A DNA stretch of 64,000 nt from contig NC_135504.1 of assembly GCF_052857255.1 (NCBI RefSeq), positions 137,132,929 through 137,196,928 of the forward strand, written 5' to 3'. How positions within the stretch are numbered: position 1 is the stretch's first letter; each line of letters starts with the position of its first letter. Under the pieces are notes generated by a model. That model was not told the origin of the DNA. It was given only the letters and a program-made list of their open reading frames with translations, and made no database searches. Of the stretch, positions 1 through 9,154 are shown in pieces. A program made the position numbers and the translations under genes. This DNA comes from Amblyomma americanum (Eukaryota; Arthropoda; Arachnida; Ixodida; Ixodidae).

Positions 1-194
1 TGGTGGCACCGACCATAGACACATGTTGCAATTCTTCGTTTTTGTAGCAAAGGTTCTGTGGCCGATTGGGATCATCACCAGCATGGACGCACATGCTCCA
101 TAGTAAGGCGGTTTATCGGTGGTGGCGGCAAAACGGGAGATTCTTCTATGGAAAAGATGCCCATGCACTAAGATGAAGCAAGCCCAGTGAATCC

Positions 195-478
195 TTACAG
201 ACGAGCTATCGCTGTGATCTCAGAGAAATCATGCCTACACGAACATACAACCAGCATCTCCTTCGCCGGATAATTCAGTTGACTTGATAGAACCGACCAT
301 AGACATAAGTTGCAATTCTTCGTTTTTGTAGTGCAGGTTCTGTGGTCGACTTGTCTCATCACCAGCACGGACGCACATGCTCCATAGTAAGGCGGTTTAT
401 CGGTGGTGGCGGCAAAACGGGAGATTATCCTATGGAATAGATGCCTCTGCACTAAGACGAAGCAAGCCCAGTGAATCG
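195..478 (-). repeat. Example monomer, subtype A
   Basis: This is a representative of the subtype whose variable box reads AAAACGGGAGATT followed by CTATGGAATAGATGCC, with GGTGGTGGCGGCAAAA before it. Sister subtypes have a palindromic box at the same place. Close relatives lie at 12,440-12,697 and 19,131-19,385 in the left arm and, inverted, at 53,706-53,963. The last pair shares TTATGTC or its complement in place of the usual CATGTC or CATATGTC. Confidence 0.9.
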
Positions 479-1466
479 TTATAGACGAGCTATCGCTGTG
501 ACCTCAGCGAAATCATACCTACACGAACATGCAACCAGAATACCATTCCCCGGATAATTCAGTGGACTTGGTGCCACCGATCAGAGACACGTGTTGCAAT
601 TCTTCGTTTTTGTAGCAGAGGTTCTGTGGCCGACTGGGCTCATCACCAGCAGGGAAGCACATGTTTTATAGGGAGGCGGTTTATGAGCGATGGCGACAAA
701 GCAGCTGCTTTTTCCAATGAATACATGCCCCTACACTAAGATGAAGCAAGCCCAGTGAACCATTATAGACGAGCTACAGCTATGACCTCAGCAAAATCAT
801 GCCCACACGAGCATACAAAAAGCATCTCATTCGCCGGTTAAATCAATGACCTTGGTTGCACCGACCATAGACACATGTTGGAATTCTTCGTTTTTGTAGC
901 ACAGCTTCTGTGGCCGACTGGGCTCATCACCAGCACGGAAATACATGCTCCATAGTAAGGCGGTTTATCGGTGGTGGCGGCAAAACGGGAGATTCTTCTA
1001 TGGAATAGATGCCCCTGCACTAAGATGAAGAAAGCCCAGTGAATCGTTATAGACGAGCTATCGCTGTGATCTCAGCGAAATCATGCCTACACGAACATAC
1101 AGCCAGCATCTCACTCGCCGGATAATTCAGTAGACTTGGTGGCACCGACCATAGACACATGTTGGAATTCTTCCTTTTTGAAGCACAGGTTCTGTGGCCG
1201 ACTGGGCTCATCACCAGCAGGGAAGCACATGCCCCATAGGAAGGCGGTTTATCAGCGATGGCGGCAAAGCAGCTGCTTTTTCCAATGAATGCATGCCCCA
1301 ACACTAAGATGAAGCAAGCCCAGTGAACCGTTATAGACGAGCTACAGGTATGACCTCAGACAAATCATGCCTACACGAGCATACAACCAGCATCCCATTC
1401 CCCAGATAAATCATTTGATTAGGTGGCACTGACCATAGACACATGTTGCAATTCTTTGTTTTTGTA
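396..1466 (-). repeat. Higher-order block, copy 1 (22-monomer offset)
   Basis: This block matches 6,800-7,870 at a constant offset of 6,403-6,404 bp. After allowing for the one insert in between, that is 22 monomers. Shared private variants include ACATGTTTTATAGGGAGGCGG, CATACAAAAAGCATC and CGGAAATACATGCTCC. Confidence 0.82.
1047..1330 (-). repeat. Example monomer, subtype D
   Basis: Subtype D keeps the palindromic AAAGCAGCTGCTTT box but follows it with TTCCAATGAAT in place of TTCCAGGGAAT. It also has GGAATTCTTCCTTTTTGAAGC where most monomers read CAATTCTTCGTTTTTGTAGC, and CAGCAGGGAAGC in place of CAGCACGGAAGC. The same set of changes recurs at ~7,463, 12,724 (second half), 14,144 and 24,485, and inverted at 38,690 and 48,322. 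Confidence 0.88.
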
Positions 1467-1613
1467 GCACAGGTTATGTCGCCGACTAGGCTCGTCACCA
1501 GCACGGAAGCACATGCTCCATAGTAAGGTGGTTTATCAGCGATGGCGGCAAAGCAGCTGCTTTTTCCAGGGAATACATGCCCCTGCACTAAAGTGAAGCA
1601 AGCCCAGTGAACC
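1331..1613 (-). repeat. Example monomer, subtype B
   Basis: Subtype B is the commonest form. Its variable box is the perfect palindrome AAAGCAGCTGCTTT (1,550-1,563) followed by TTCCAGGGAATACATGCC. This copy also carries CCCCAGATAAATCATTTGATTAGG in place of the usual GGATAATTCAGT...CTTGG, a private block shared with 7,734, 13,008, 14,428 and 19,696 and, inverted, with 48,038 and 53,138. That block is a good tracer of exchange between copies. Confidence 0.88.
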
Positions 1614-2180
1614 TTATAGACGAGCTTCAGCTATGACCTCAGTGAAATCATGCCTACACGAACATGAAACCAGCATCTCATTTGCCGTATAATTCAGTAG
1701 ACTTGGTGGCACCGACCATAGACACATGTTGCAATTCTTCGTTTTTGTAGCAAAGGTTCTGTGGCCGACTGGGATCATCACCAGGACGGAAGCACTTTCT
1801 CCATAGTAAGGCGGTTTATCAGCGATGGCGGCAAATCAGCTGCTTTTTCCAGAGAATGCATGCCCCTGCACTAAAAAGAAACAAGTCCAGTGAAACGTTA
1901 TAGACGAGCTACAGCTATGACCTCAGCGAAATCATGCCTACTCGAACATACAACCAGCATTTCATTCGCCGGATATTTCAGTGGCCTTGGTGGGACCGAC
2001 CATAGACACATGTTGAATTATTCGTTTTTGTTGCACAGGTTATGTGGCCGACTGGGCTCATCACCAGCACGGAAGCACATGCTCCATAGTAAGGCGGTTT
2101 ATCAGCGATGGCGGCAAAGCAGCTGCATTTTCCAGGAAATACATGCCCCTTCACTAAGATGAAGCAAGCCTAGTGTATCG

Positions 2181-2464
2181 TTATAGACGAGCTACATCTG
2201 TGACCTCAGCGAAATCATGCCTACACGAGCATACAACCAGCATCCCATTCCCCGGATAATTCAGTATACTTGGTGGCACTGACCTTAGACATATGTTGCA
2301 ATTATTCGTTTTTGTAGCACAACTTCTGTGGCCGACTGGGCTCATCACCAGCACGGACGCACATGCTCCATTGGAAGGCGGTTTATCGGCGGTGGCGGCA
2401 AAGCGGCTGATTTTTTCAGGGAATACACGGCCCTGCACAAAGACGAAGCAAGCACAGTGAACCG
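2181..2464 (-). repeat. Example monomer, subtype C
   Basis: Subtype C has the box AAAGCGGCTGATTT, an imperfect version of the subtype B palindrome. It is preceded by GGCGGTGGCGG and followed by TCAGGGAATACACGGCC. Relatives lie at 9,722, 15,846, 20,830 and 23,944 in the left arm and, inverted, at 39,258, 48,890 and 52,004. Confidence 0.88.
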
Positions 2465-2914
2465 TTATAGACGAGCTACAGCTGTGACCTCCGCGAAATC
2501 ATGCATTTACAAACATACCACCGGCAACATATTCGCACGAAAATTCAGTGGACTTGGTGGCACCGACCATGAACACATGTTGCAATTCTTCGTTTTTGTA
2601 GCACAGGTTCTGTGGCCGTCTGGGCTCATCACCAGCAGGGAAGCACATGCTCCATATTAAGGCGGTTTATCAGCGATGGCGGCAAAGCAGCTGCTTTTTC
2701 CAATGAATACATGCCGCTACACTAAGATGAAGCAAGCCCAGTGAACCGTTATAGACGAACTACAGCTATGACCTCTGCGAAAGCATGCCTACACGAGCAT
2801 ACAACCAGCATCTCATTCGCCGGATAAATCAGTGGCCTTTGTTGCACCGACCATAGACACAAGTTGCAATTCTTCGTGGGCTCATCACCAGCACGGAAGC
2901 ACATTCTCCATAGT

Positions 2915-3107
2915 TTGAAAAGTATTTATTTGAAGTGTGTTTCATACACTTCAGGAAGGAGGCCAAAAGGCGTGGTGCCTGACGAGGGCCTTCCTCCCTG
3001 GTGGTAAGCAAACTGCACTCGGCACATACACACACAAAATAAACAAATACAATAAATGTAGCGGACGCCATTACATTTGCTGGCATGTTAAAAGAAAAAC
3101 AAAGGAA
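2915..3107. mobile_element. 193-bp foreign insert in a monomer, copy 1
   Basis: A monomer is interrupted between CCATAGT and AAGGCGG by 193 bp unrelated to the satellite. On the minus strand the insert ends with a 7-base hairpin (2,932-2,938 with 2,946-2,952, loop 7) followed by an AATAAA signal (complement of 2,925-2,930) close to its edge. A second, larger stem pairs 2,953-2,959 with 2,989-2,995 and encloses a short AGGC/GCCT stem. This looks like the 3' end of a transcript or retroelement. On the plus strand it ends in an A-rich tract (3,090-3,107) after two AATAAA words (3,038 and 3,051), so orientation is uncertain. No clear target duplication is seen. It could be a retroposon fragment or captured 3' UTR; the family is not recognised. 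Confidence 0.5.
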
Positions 3108-4615
3108 AAGGCGGTTTATCAGCGGTGGCGGCAAAGCAGCTGCTTTTTCAATGGAACACATGCCCCTGCACTAAGATGAAGCAAGCCCCGTGAACCTTAT
3201 AGACGAGCTACAGCTATGACCTCAGCGAAATCATGCCTACACGAACACACAACCAGCATCTCATTCGCCGGATAATTCAGTTGACTTGATGGAACCGGCC
3301 ATAGACACATGTTGCAATTCTTCGTTTTTGTAGCACAGGTTCTGTATCCGACTGAGCTCATCTCCAGCACGGAAGCACATGCTCCATAGTAAGGCGGTTT
3401 ATCACAGATGGCGGCAAAGCAGCTCCTTTTTCCAGGGAATACATGCCCCTGCACTAAGATGAAGCAAGCGCAGTGAACCGTTATAGAGGAGCTACAGCTA
3501 TGACCTCAGCGAAATCATGCCTACACGAACATACAACCAGCATCTCATTCGCCGGATAATTCAGTGGACTTGGTGGCACCGACCATAGACACATGTTGCA
3601 ATTCTTCGTTTTTGTAGCAAAGGTTCTGTGGCCGACTGGGATCATCACCAGGACGGAAGCACATGCTCCATAGTAAGGGGGTTTATCAGCGATGGCGGCA
3701 AATCAGCTGCTTTTTCCAGAGAATGCATGCCCCTGCACTAAAATGAAACAAGCCCAGTGAAACGTTATAGACGAGCTACAGCTATGACCTCAGCGAAATC
3801 ATGCCTACACGAACATACAACCAGCATTTCATTCCCCGGATAATTCAGTATACTTGGTGGCACCGACCTTAGACATATGTTGCAATGATTCGTTTTTGTA
3901 GCGCAGGTTCTGTGGTCGACTGGGCTCATCACTAGCACGGACGCACATTCTCCATAGTAAGGCGGTTTATCGGTGGTGGCGAAAAACGGGAGATTCTTCT
4001 ATGGAATAGATGCCCATGCACTAAGATGAAGCAAGCCCAGTGAATCGTTATAGATGAGCCATCGCTGTGATCTCAGCGAAATCATGCCTACACGAACATA
4101 CAACCAGCATCTCCTTCCCTGGATAATTCAGTTGACTTAATTGGACCGACCATAGACATATGTTGCAACTCTTCGTTTTTGTAGCGCAGGTTCTGTGCTC
4201 GACTTGTCTCATCACCAGCACAGACGCACATGCTCCATAGTAAGGCGGTTTATCGGTGGTGGCGGCAAAACGGGAGATTCTTCTATGGAATAGATGCACC
4301 TGCACTAAGATGAAGCAATCCCAGTGAATGGTTATAGACGATCTATCGCTGTGACCTCAGCGAAATCATACCTACACGAACATGCAACCAGAATCCCATT
4401 CCCCGGATAATTCAGTGGACTTGGTGCCACCGACCTGAGACACATGTTGCAATTCTTCGTTTTTGTAGCAGAGGTTCTGTGGCCGACTGGGCTCATCACC
4501 AGCACGGAAGCACATGCTCCAAAGTAAGGCGGTTTATCAGCAATGGCGGCAAAGCAGCTGCTTTTTCCAGGAAATACATGCCCCTTCACTAAGATGAAGC
4601 AAGCCCAGTGTACCG

Positions 4616-4895
4616 TTATAGACGAGCTACATCTGTGACCTCAGCGAAATCATGCCTACACGAACATACAACCTGCATCTCATTCGCCGGATAATTCAGT
4701 TGACTTGGCACCGACCATAGTCACATGTTGCAAGTCTTCGTTTTTGTAGCACAGGTTATGTGGCCGACTAGGCTCGTCACCAGCACGGAACCACATGCTC
4801 CATAGTAAGGTGGTTTATCAGCGATGGCGGCAAAGCAGCTGCTTTTTCCAGGGAATACATGCCCCTGCACTAAAGTGAATCAAGCCCAGTGAACC
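4616..4895 (-). repeat. Example short monomer (280 bp)
   Basis: This subtype lacks three bases (GACTTGGCACCGACC in place of GACTTGGTGGCACCGACC) and reads ATAGTCACATGTTGCAAGTCTTCG where others read ATAGACACATGTTGCAATTCTTCG. It also has CTAGGCTCGTCACC. It occurs only in one position of an ordered cassette, at 5,750, 17,714, 21,966, 28,197 and 29,897 on the left and, inverted, at about 34,720, 36,120, 42,070, 50,850, 56,600 and 62,840 on the right. Confidence 0.88.
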
Positions 4896-5620
4896 TTATA
4901 GACGAGCTACAGCTATTACCTCAGCGAAATCATGCCTACACGAACATAAAACCAGCATCTCATTTGCCGGATAATTCAGTAGACTTGGTGGCACCGACCA
5001 TAGAAACATGTTGCAATTCTTCGTTATTGTTGCACAGGTTCTGTGGCCGACTGGGCTCATCACCAGCACGGACGCACATGCTCCATAGTAAGGCGTTTTA
5101 TCAGCGATGGCGGCAAAGCAGCTGTTTTTTTTCAGGAAATACATGACCCTTCACTAAGATTAAGCAAGCCCAGTGTACGGTTATAGACAAGCTAAATCTG
5201 TGACCTCAGCGAAATCATGCCTACACGAGCATACAAACAGCATCCCATTCCCCGGATAATTCAGTGGACTTGGTGGCACCGACCTTGCACATATGTTGAA
5301 ATTATTCGTTTTTGTAGCACAATTTCTGTGGCCGACTGGGCTCATCACCACCACGGACGCACATGCTCCATAAGAAGGCGGTTTATCGACGGTGGCAGCA
5401 AAGCGGCTGATTTTTCCAGGGAAATACTCGCCCCTGCATAAAGACGAAGCAAGCCCAGTGAACCCTTATAGACGAGCTACAGCTTTGACCTCCGAGAAAT
5501 CATGCATTCACAAACATGCAACCGGCAACACATTCGCACGAAAATTCAGTGGACTTGGTGGCACCGACCATAAACACATGTTGCAATTCTTCGTTTTTGT
5601 AGCACAGGTTCTGTGGCCGT
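4640..5620 (-). repeat. Four-monomer tandem duplication, unit 1
   Basis: This unit is repeated immediately at 5,773-6,753 at an offset of 1,133 bp (four monomers, one of them the short form). Both units share CAACCTGCATCTC, ACCATAGTCACATG, TCGTTATTGTTGC and CATACAAACAGCATCCC in the same order. Confidence 0.88.
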
Positions 5621-5772
5621 CTGGGCTCATCACCAGGACGGAAGCACATGCTCCATAGTAAGGCGGTTTATCAGCGATGGCGGCAAAGCAGCTGCTTTTT
5701 CCAGGAAATACATGCCCCTGCACTAAGATGAAGCAAGCCCAGTGAACCGTTATAGACGAGCTACAGCTATTA

Positions 5773-6753
5773 CCTCAGCGAAATTATGCCTACACGAACA
5801 TACAACCTGCATCTCATTCACCGGATAATTCAGTTGACTTGGCACCGACCATAGTCACATGTTGCAAGTCTTCGTTTTTGTAGCACAGGTTATGTGGCCG
5901 ACTAGGCTCGTCACCAGCACGGAAGCACATGCTCCATAGTAAGGTGGTTTATCAGCGATGGCGGCAAAGCAGCTGCTTTTTCCAGGGAATACATGCCCCT
6001 GCACTAAAGTGAATCAAGCCCAGTGAACCTTATAGACGAGCTACAGCTATGACCTCAGCGAAATCATGCCTACACGAACATAAAACCAGCATCTCATTTG
6101 CCGGATAATTCAGTAGACTTGGTGGCACCGACCATAGAAACATGTTGCAATTCTTCGTTATTGTTGCACAGGTTCTGTGGCCGACTGGGCTCATCACCAG
6201 CACGGACGCACATGCTCCATAGTAAGGCGTTTTATCAGCGATGGCGGCAAAGCAGCTGTTTTTTTCAGGAAATACATGACCCTTCACTAAGATGAAGCAA
6301 GCCCAGTGTACGGTTATAGACAAGCTAAATCTGTGACCTCAGCGAAATCATGCCTACACGAGCATACAAACAGCATCCCATTCCCCGGATAATTCAGTGG
6401 ACTTGGTGGCACCGACCTTGCACATATGTTGAAATTATTCGTTTTTGTAGCACAATTTCTGTGGCCGACTGGGCTCATCACCACCACGGACGCACATGCT
6501 CCATAAGAAGGCGGTTTATCGACGGTGGCAGCGAAGCGGCTGATTTTTCCAGGGAAATACTCGCCCCTGCATAAAGACGAAGCAAGCCCAGTGAACCCTT
6601 ATAGACGAGCTACAGCTTTGACCTCCGCGAAATCATGCATTCACAAACATACAACCGGCAACACATTCGCATGAAAATTCAGTGGACTTGGTGGCACCGA
6701 CCATAAACACATGTTGCAATTCTTCGTTTTTGTAGCACAGGTTCTGTGGCCGA
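5773..6753 (-). repeat. Four-monomer tandem duplication, unit 2
   Basis: This is the second unit of the 1,133 bp tandem duplication. Few differences from unit 1 are visible, for example GCAGCGAAGCGG in place of GCAGCAAAGCGG and TTCGCATGAAAATTC in place of TTCGCACGAAAATTC. Near 6,750 it joins a different subtype mid-monomer. Confidence 0.88.
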
Positions 6754-6799
6754 CTGGGATCATCACCAGCATGGACGCACATGCTCCATAGTAAGGCGG

Positions 6800-7870
6800 T
6801 TTATCGGTGGTGGCGGCAAAACGGGAGATTATTCTATGGAATAGATGCCTCTGCACAAAGACGAAGCAAGCCCAGTGAATCGTTATAGACGAGCTATCGC
6901 TGTGACCTCAGCGAAATCATACCTACACGAACATGCAACCAGAATACCATTACCCGGATAATTCAGTGGACTTGGTGCCACCGACCAGAGACACGTGTTG
7001 CAATTCTTCGTTTTTGTAGCAGAGGTTCTGTGGCCGACTGGGCTCATCACCAGCAGGGAAGCACATGTTTTATAGGGAGGCGGTTTATCAGCGATGGCGA
7101 CAAAGCAGCTGCTTTTTCCAATGAATACATGCCCCTACACTAAGATGAAGCTAGCCCAGTGAACCATTATAGACGAGCTACAGCTATGACCTCAGCAAAA
7201 TCATGCCCACACGAGCATACAAAAAGCATCTCATTCGCCGGTTAAATCAGTGACCTTGGTTGCACCGACCATAGACACATGTTGGAATTCTTCGTTTTTG
7301 TAGCACAGCTTCTGTGGCCGACTGGGCTCATCACCAGCACGGAAATACATGCTCCATAGTAAGGCGGTTTATCGGTGGTGGCGGCAAAACGGGAGATTCT
7401 TCTATGGAATAGATGCCCCTGCACTAAGATGAAGCAAGCCCAGTGAATCGTTATAGACGAGCTATCGCTGTGATCTCAGCGAAATCATGCCTACACTAAC
7501 ATACAGCCAGCATCTCACTCGCCGGATAATTCAGTAGACTTGGTGGCACTGACCATAGACACATGTTGGAATTCTTCCTTTTTGAAGCACAGGTTCTGTG
7601 GCCGACTGGGCTCATCACCAGCAGGGAAGCACATGCCCCATAGGAAGGCGGTTTATCAGCGATGGCGGCAAAGCAGCTGCTTTTTCCAATGAATACATCC
7701 CCAACACTAAGATGAAGCAAGCCCAGTGAACCGTTATAGACGAGCTACAGCTATGACCTCAGACAAATCATGCCTACACGAGCATACAACCAGCATCCCA
7801 TTCCCCAGATAAATCATTTGATTAGGTGGCACTGCCCATAGACACATGTTGCAATTATTCGTTTTTGTAG
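6800..7870 (-). repeat. Higher-order block, copy 2 (22-monomer offset)
   Basis: This is the partner of 396-1,466. At its left edge the sequence changes mid-monomer from the end of a six-monomer cassette. At its right edge it changes into a subtype with CGGTATATCAGCGG. Both edges are therefore recombination joins inside monomers. Confidence 0.82.
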
Positions 7871-8301
7871 CACAGGTTCTGTCGCCGACTGGGCTCATCA
7901 CCAGCACGGAAGCACATGCTCCATAGTAAGGCGGTATATCAGCGGTGGCGGCAAAGCGGCTAATTTTTCCAGCGAATACACGCCCCTGCACAAAGATGAA
8001 GTAAGCCCAGTGAACCGTTATAGACGAGCTACAGCTGTGACCTCCGCGAAATCATGCCTTCACAAACATTCAACCAGCATCCCAATCCCTGGATAATTTA
8101 GCTGACTTGATGGAACCGACCATAGACACATGTTGCAATTCTTCGTTTTTGTAGCGCAGGTTCTGTGGTCGACTGGGCTCATCACAAGCACGGACGCACA
8201 TGCTCCATAGTAAGGCGGTTTATCGGTGGTGGCGGCAAAACGGGAGATTCTTCTATGGAATAGATGCCCCTGCACTAATATGAAGCAAGCCCACTGAATC
8301 G

Positions 8302-9154
8302 TTATAGACGAGCTATCGCTATGACCTCAGCGAAATCATGCCTACACGAACATAAAACCAGCATCTCATTTGCCGGATAATTCAGTAGACTTGGTGGCAC
8401 CGACCATAGAAACATGTTGCAATTCTTCGTTATTGTTGCACAGGTTCTGTGGCCGACTGGGCTCATCACCAGCACGGACGCACGTGCTCCATAGTAAGGC
8501 GTTTTATCAGCGATGGCGGCAAAGCAGCTGTTTTTCCCAGGAAATACATGACCCTTCACTAAGATGAAGCAAGCCCAGTGTACCGTTATAGACGAGCTAA
8601 ATCTGTGACCTCAGCGAAATCATGCCTACACGAGCATACAAACAGCATCCCATTCCCCGGATAATTCAGTGGACTTGGTGGCACCGACCTTGCACATATG
8701 TTGAAATTATTCGTTTTTGTAGCACAATTTCTGTGGCCGACTGGGCTCATCACAACCACGGACGCACATGCTCCATAAGAAGGCGGTTTATCGACGGTGG
8801 CATGAAAGCGGCTGAATTTTCCAGGGAAATACTCGCCCCTGCATAAAGACGAAGCAAGCCCAGTGAACCGTTATAGACGAGCTACAGCTTTGACCTCCGC
8901 GAAATTATGCATTCACAAACATACAACCGGCAACACATTCGCACGAAAATTCAGTGGACTTGGTGGCACCGACCATAAACACATGTTGCAATTCTTCGTT
9001 TTTGTAGCACAGGTTCTGTGGCCGTCTGGGCTCATCACCAGGACGGAAGCACATGCTCCATAGTAAGGCGGTTTATCAGCGATGGCGGCAAAGCAGCTGC
9101 TTTTTCCAGGAAATACATGCCCCTGCACTAAGATGAAGCAAGCCCAGTGTACCG
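8302..9154 (-). repeat. Partial cassette (C4-C6)
   Basis: The last three cassette members occur at 8,302, 8,587 and 8,871 in the usual order. They are entered from an unrelated subtype A monomer at 8,018. The start of C4 here is recombinant (GCTATCGCTATGACC), a variant that reappears inverted at the end of 54,844-55,101. Confidence 0.82.

Larger units (their letters stand above)
1614..3800 (-). repeat. Insert-bearing higher-order block, copy 1
   Basis: About 2.2 kb here match 9,155-11,340 at offset 7,540-7,541 and, in most part, 15,270-17,050 at offset ~13,665. The block carries the 193 bp foreign insert and a set of private variants (CGTATAATTCAG, GGATATTTCAGTGGCC, TGTATCCGACTGAGC). Corrected for the insert, the first offset is 26 monomers. 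Confidence 0.88.
4048..5749 (-). repeat. Six-monomer cassette, left occurrence 1
   Basis: Six distinctive monomer subtypes occur in fixed order. C1 is subtype A with the CGACTTGTCTCATC variant. C2 has CATGCAACCAGAATCCC. C3 is the 280 bp short form. C4 has TCGTTATTGTTGC and AGAAACATG. C5 has CATACAAACAGCATCCC and GGGAAATACTCGCCCC. C6 has ACCGGCAACACATTCGCACG. Here C1 to C6 start at 4,048, 4,332, 4,616, 4,896, 5,181 and 5,466. Confidence 0.85.

Noticed and set aside
405..425. CGGGA in subtype A monomers as a CENP-B box
   Set aside because: The CENP-B box needs TTCG, a central A and CGGG at fixed spacing. Before this CGGG the bases at the TTCG position do not match, and the TTCG of the TTCTTCG motif has no CGGG after it.
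195..452. 85-codon open frame (and dozens of relatives of 60-97 codons on either arm) as genes
   Set aside because: They are repeated by the satellite. The monomer length is not a multiple of three, frames are broken by substitutions and indels in many copies, and the opposite strand also shows open frames. No match to a known protein family is recognised.
3000..3060. CACACAC/AATAAA tract in the insert as a microsatellite or a real gene end
   Set aside because: The CA run is only a few units long, and AATAAA words occur on both strands in this A-rich stretch. By itself it does not define a transcript end.
2915..3107. Insert as a tRNA-derived SINE with an A/B box promoter
   Set aside because: I could not find a convincing internal RNA polymerase III promoter or a tRNA-like head, only an A-rich end and hairpins. 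It is left as an unclassified insert.
2829..3161. 110-codon frame through the 193 bp insert, with a hydrophobic stretch
   Set aside because: It starts and ends in satellite sequence and crosses the insert by chance. The hydrophobic part is the translation of an A/T-rich tract.
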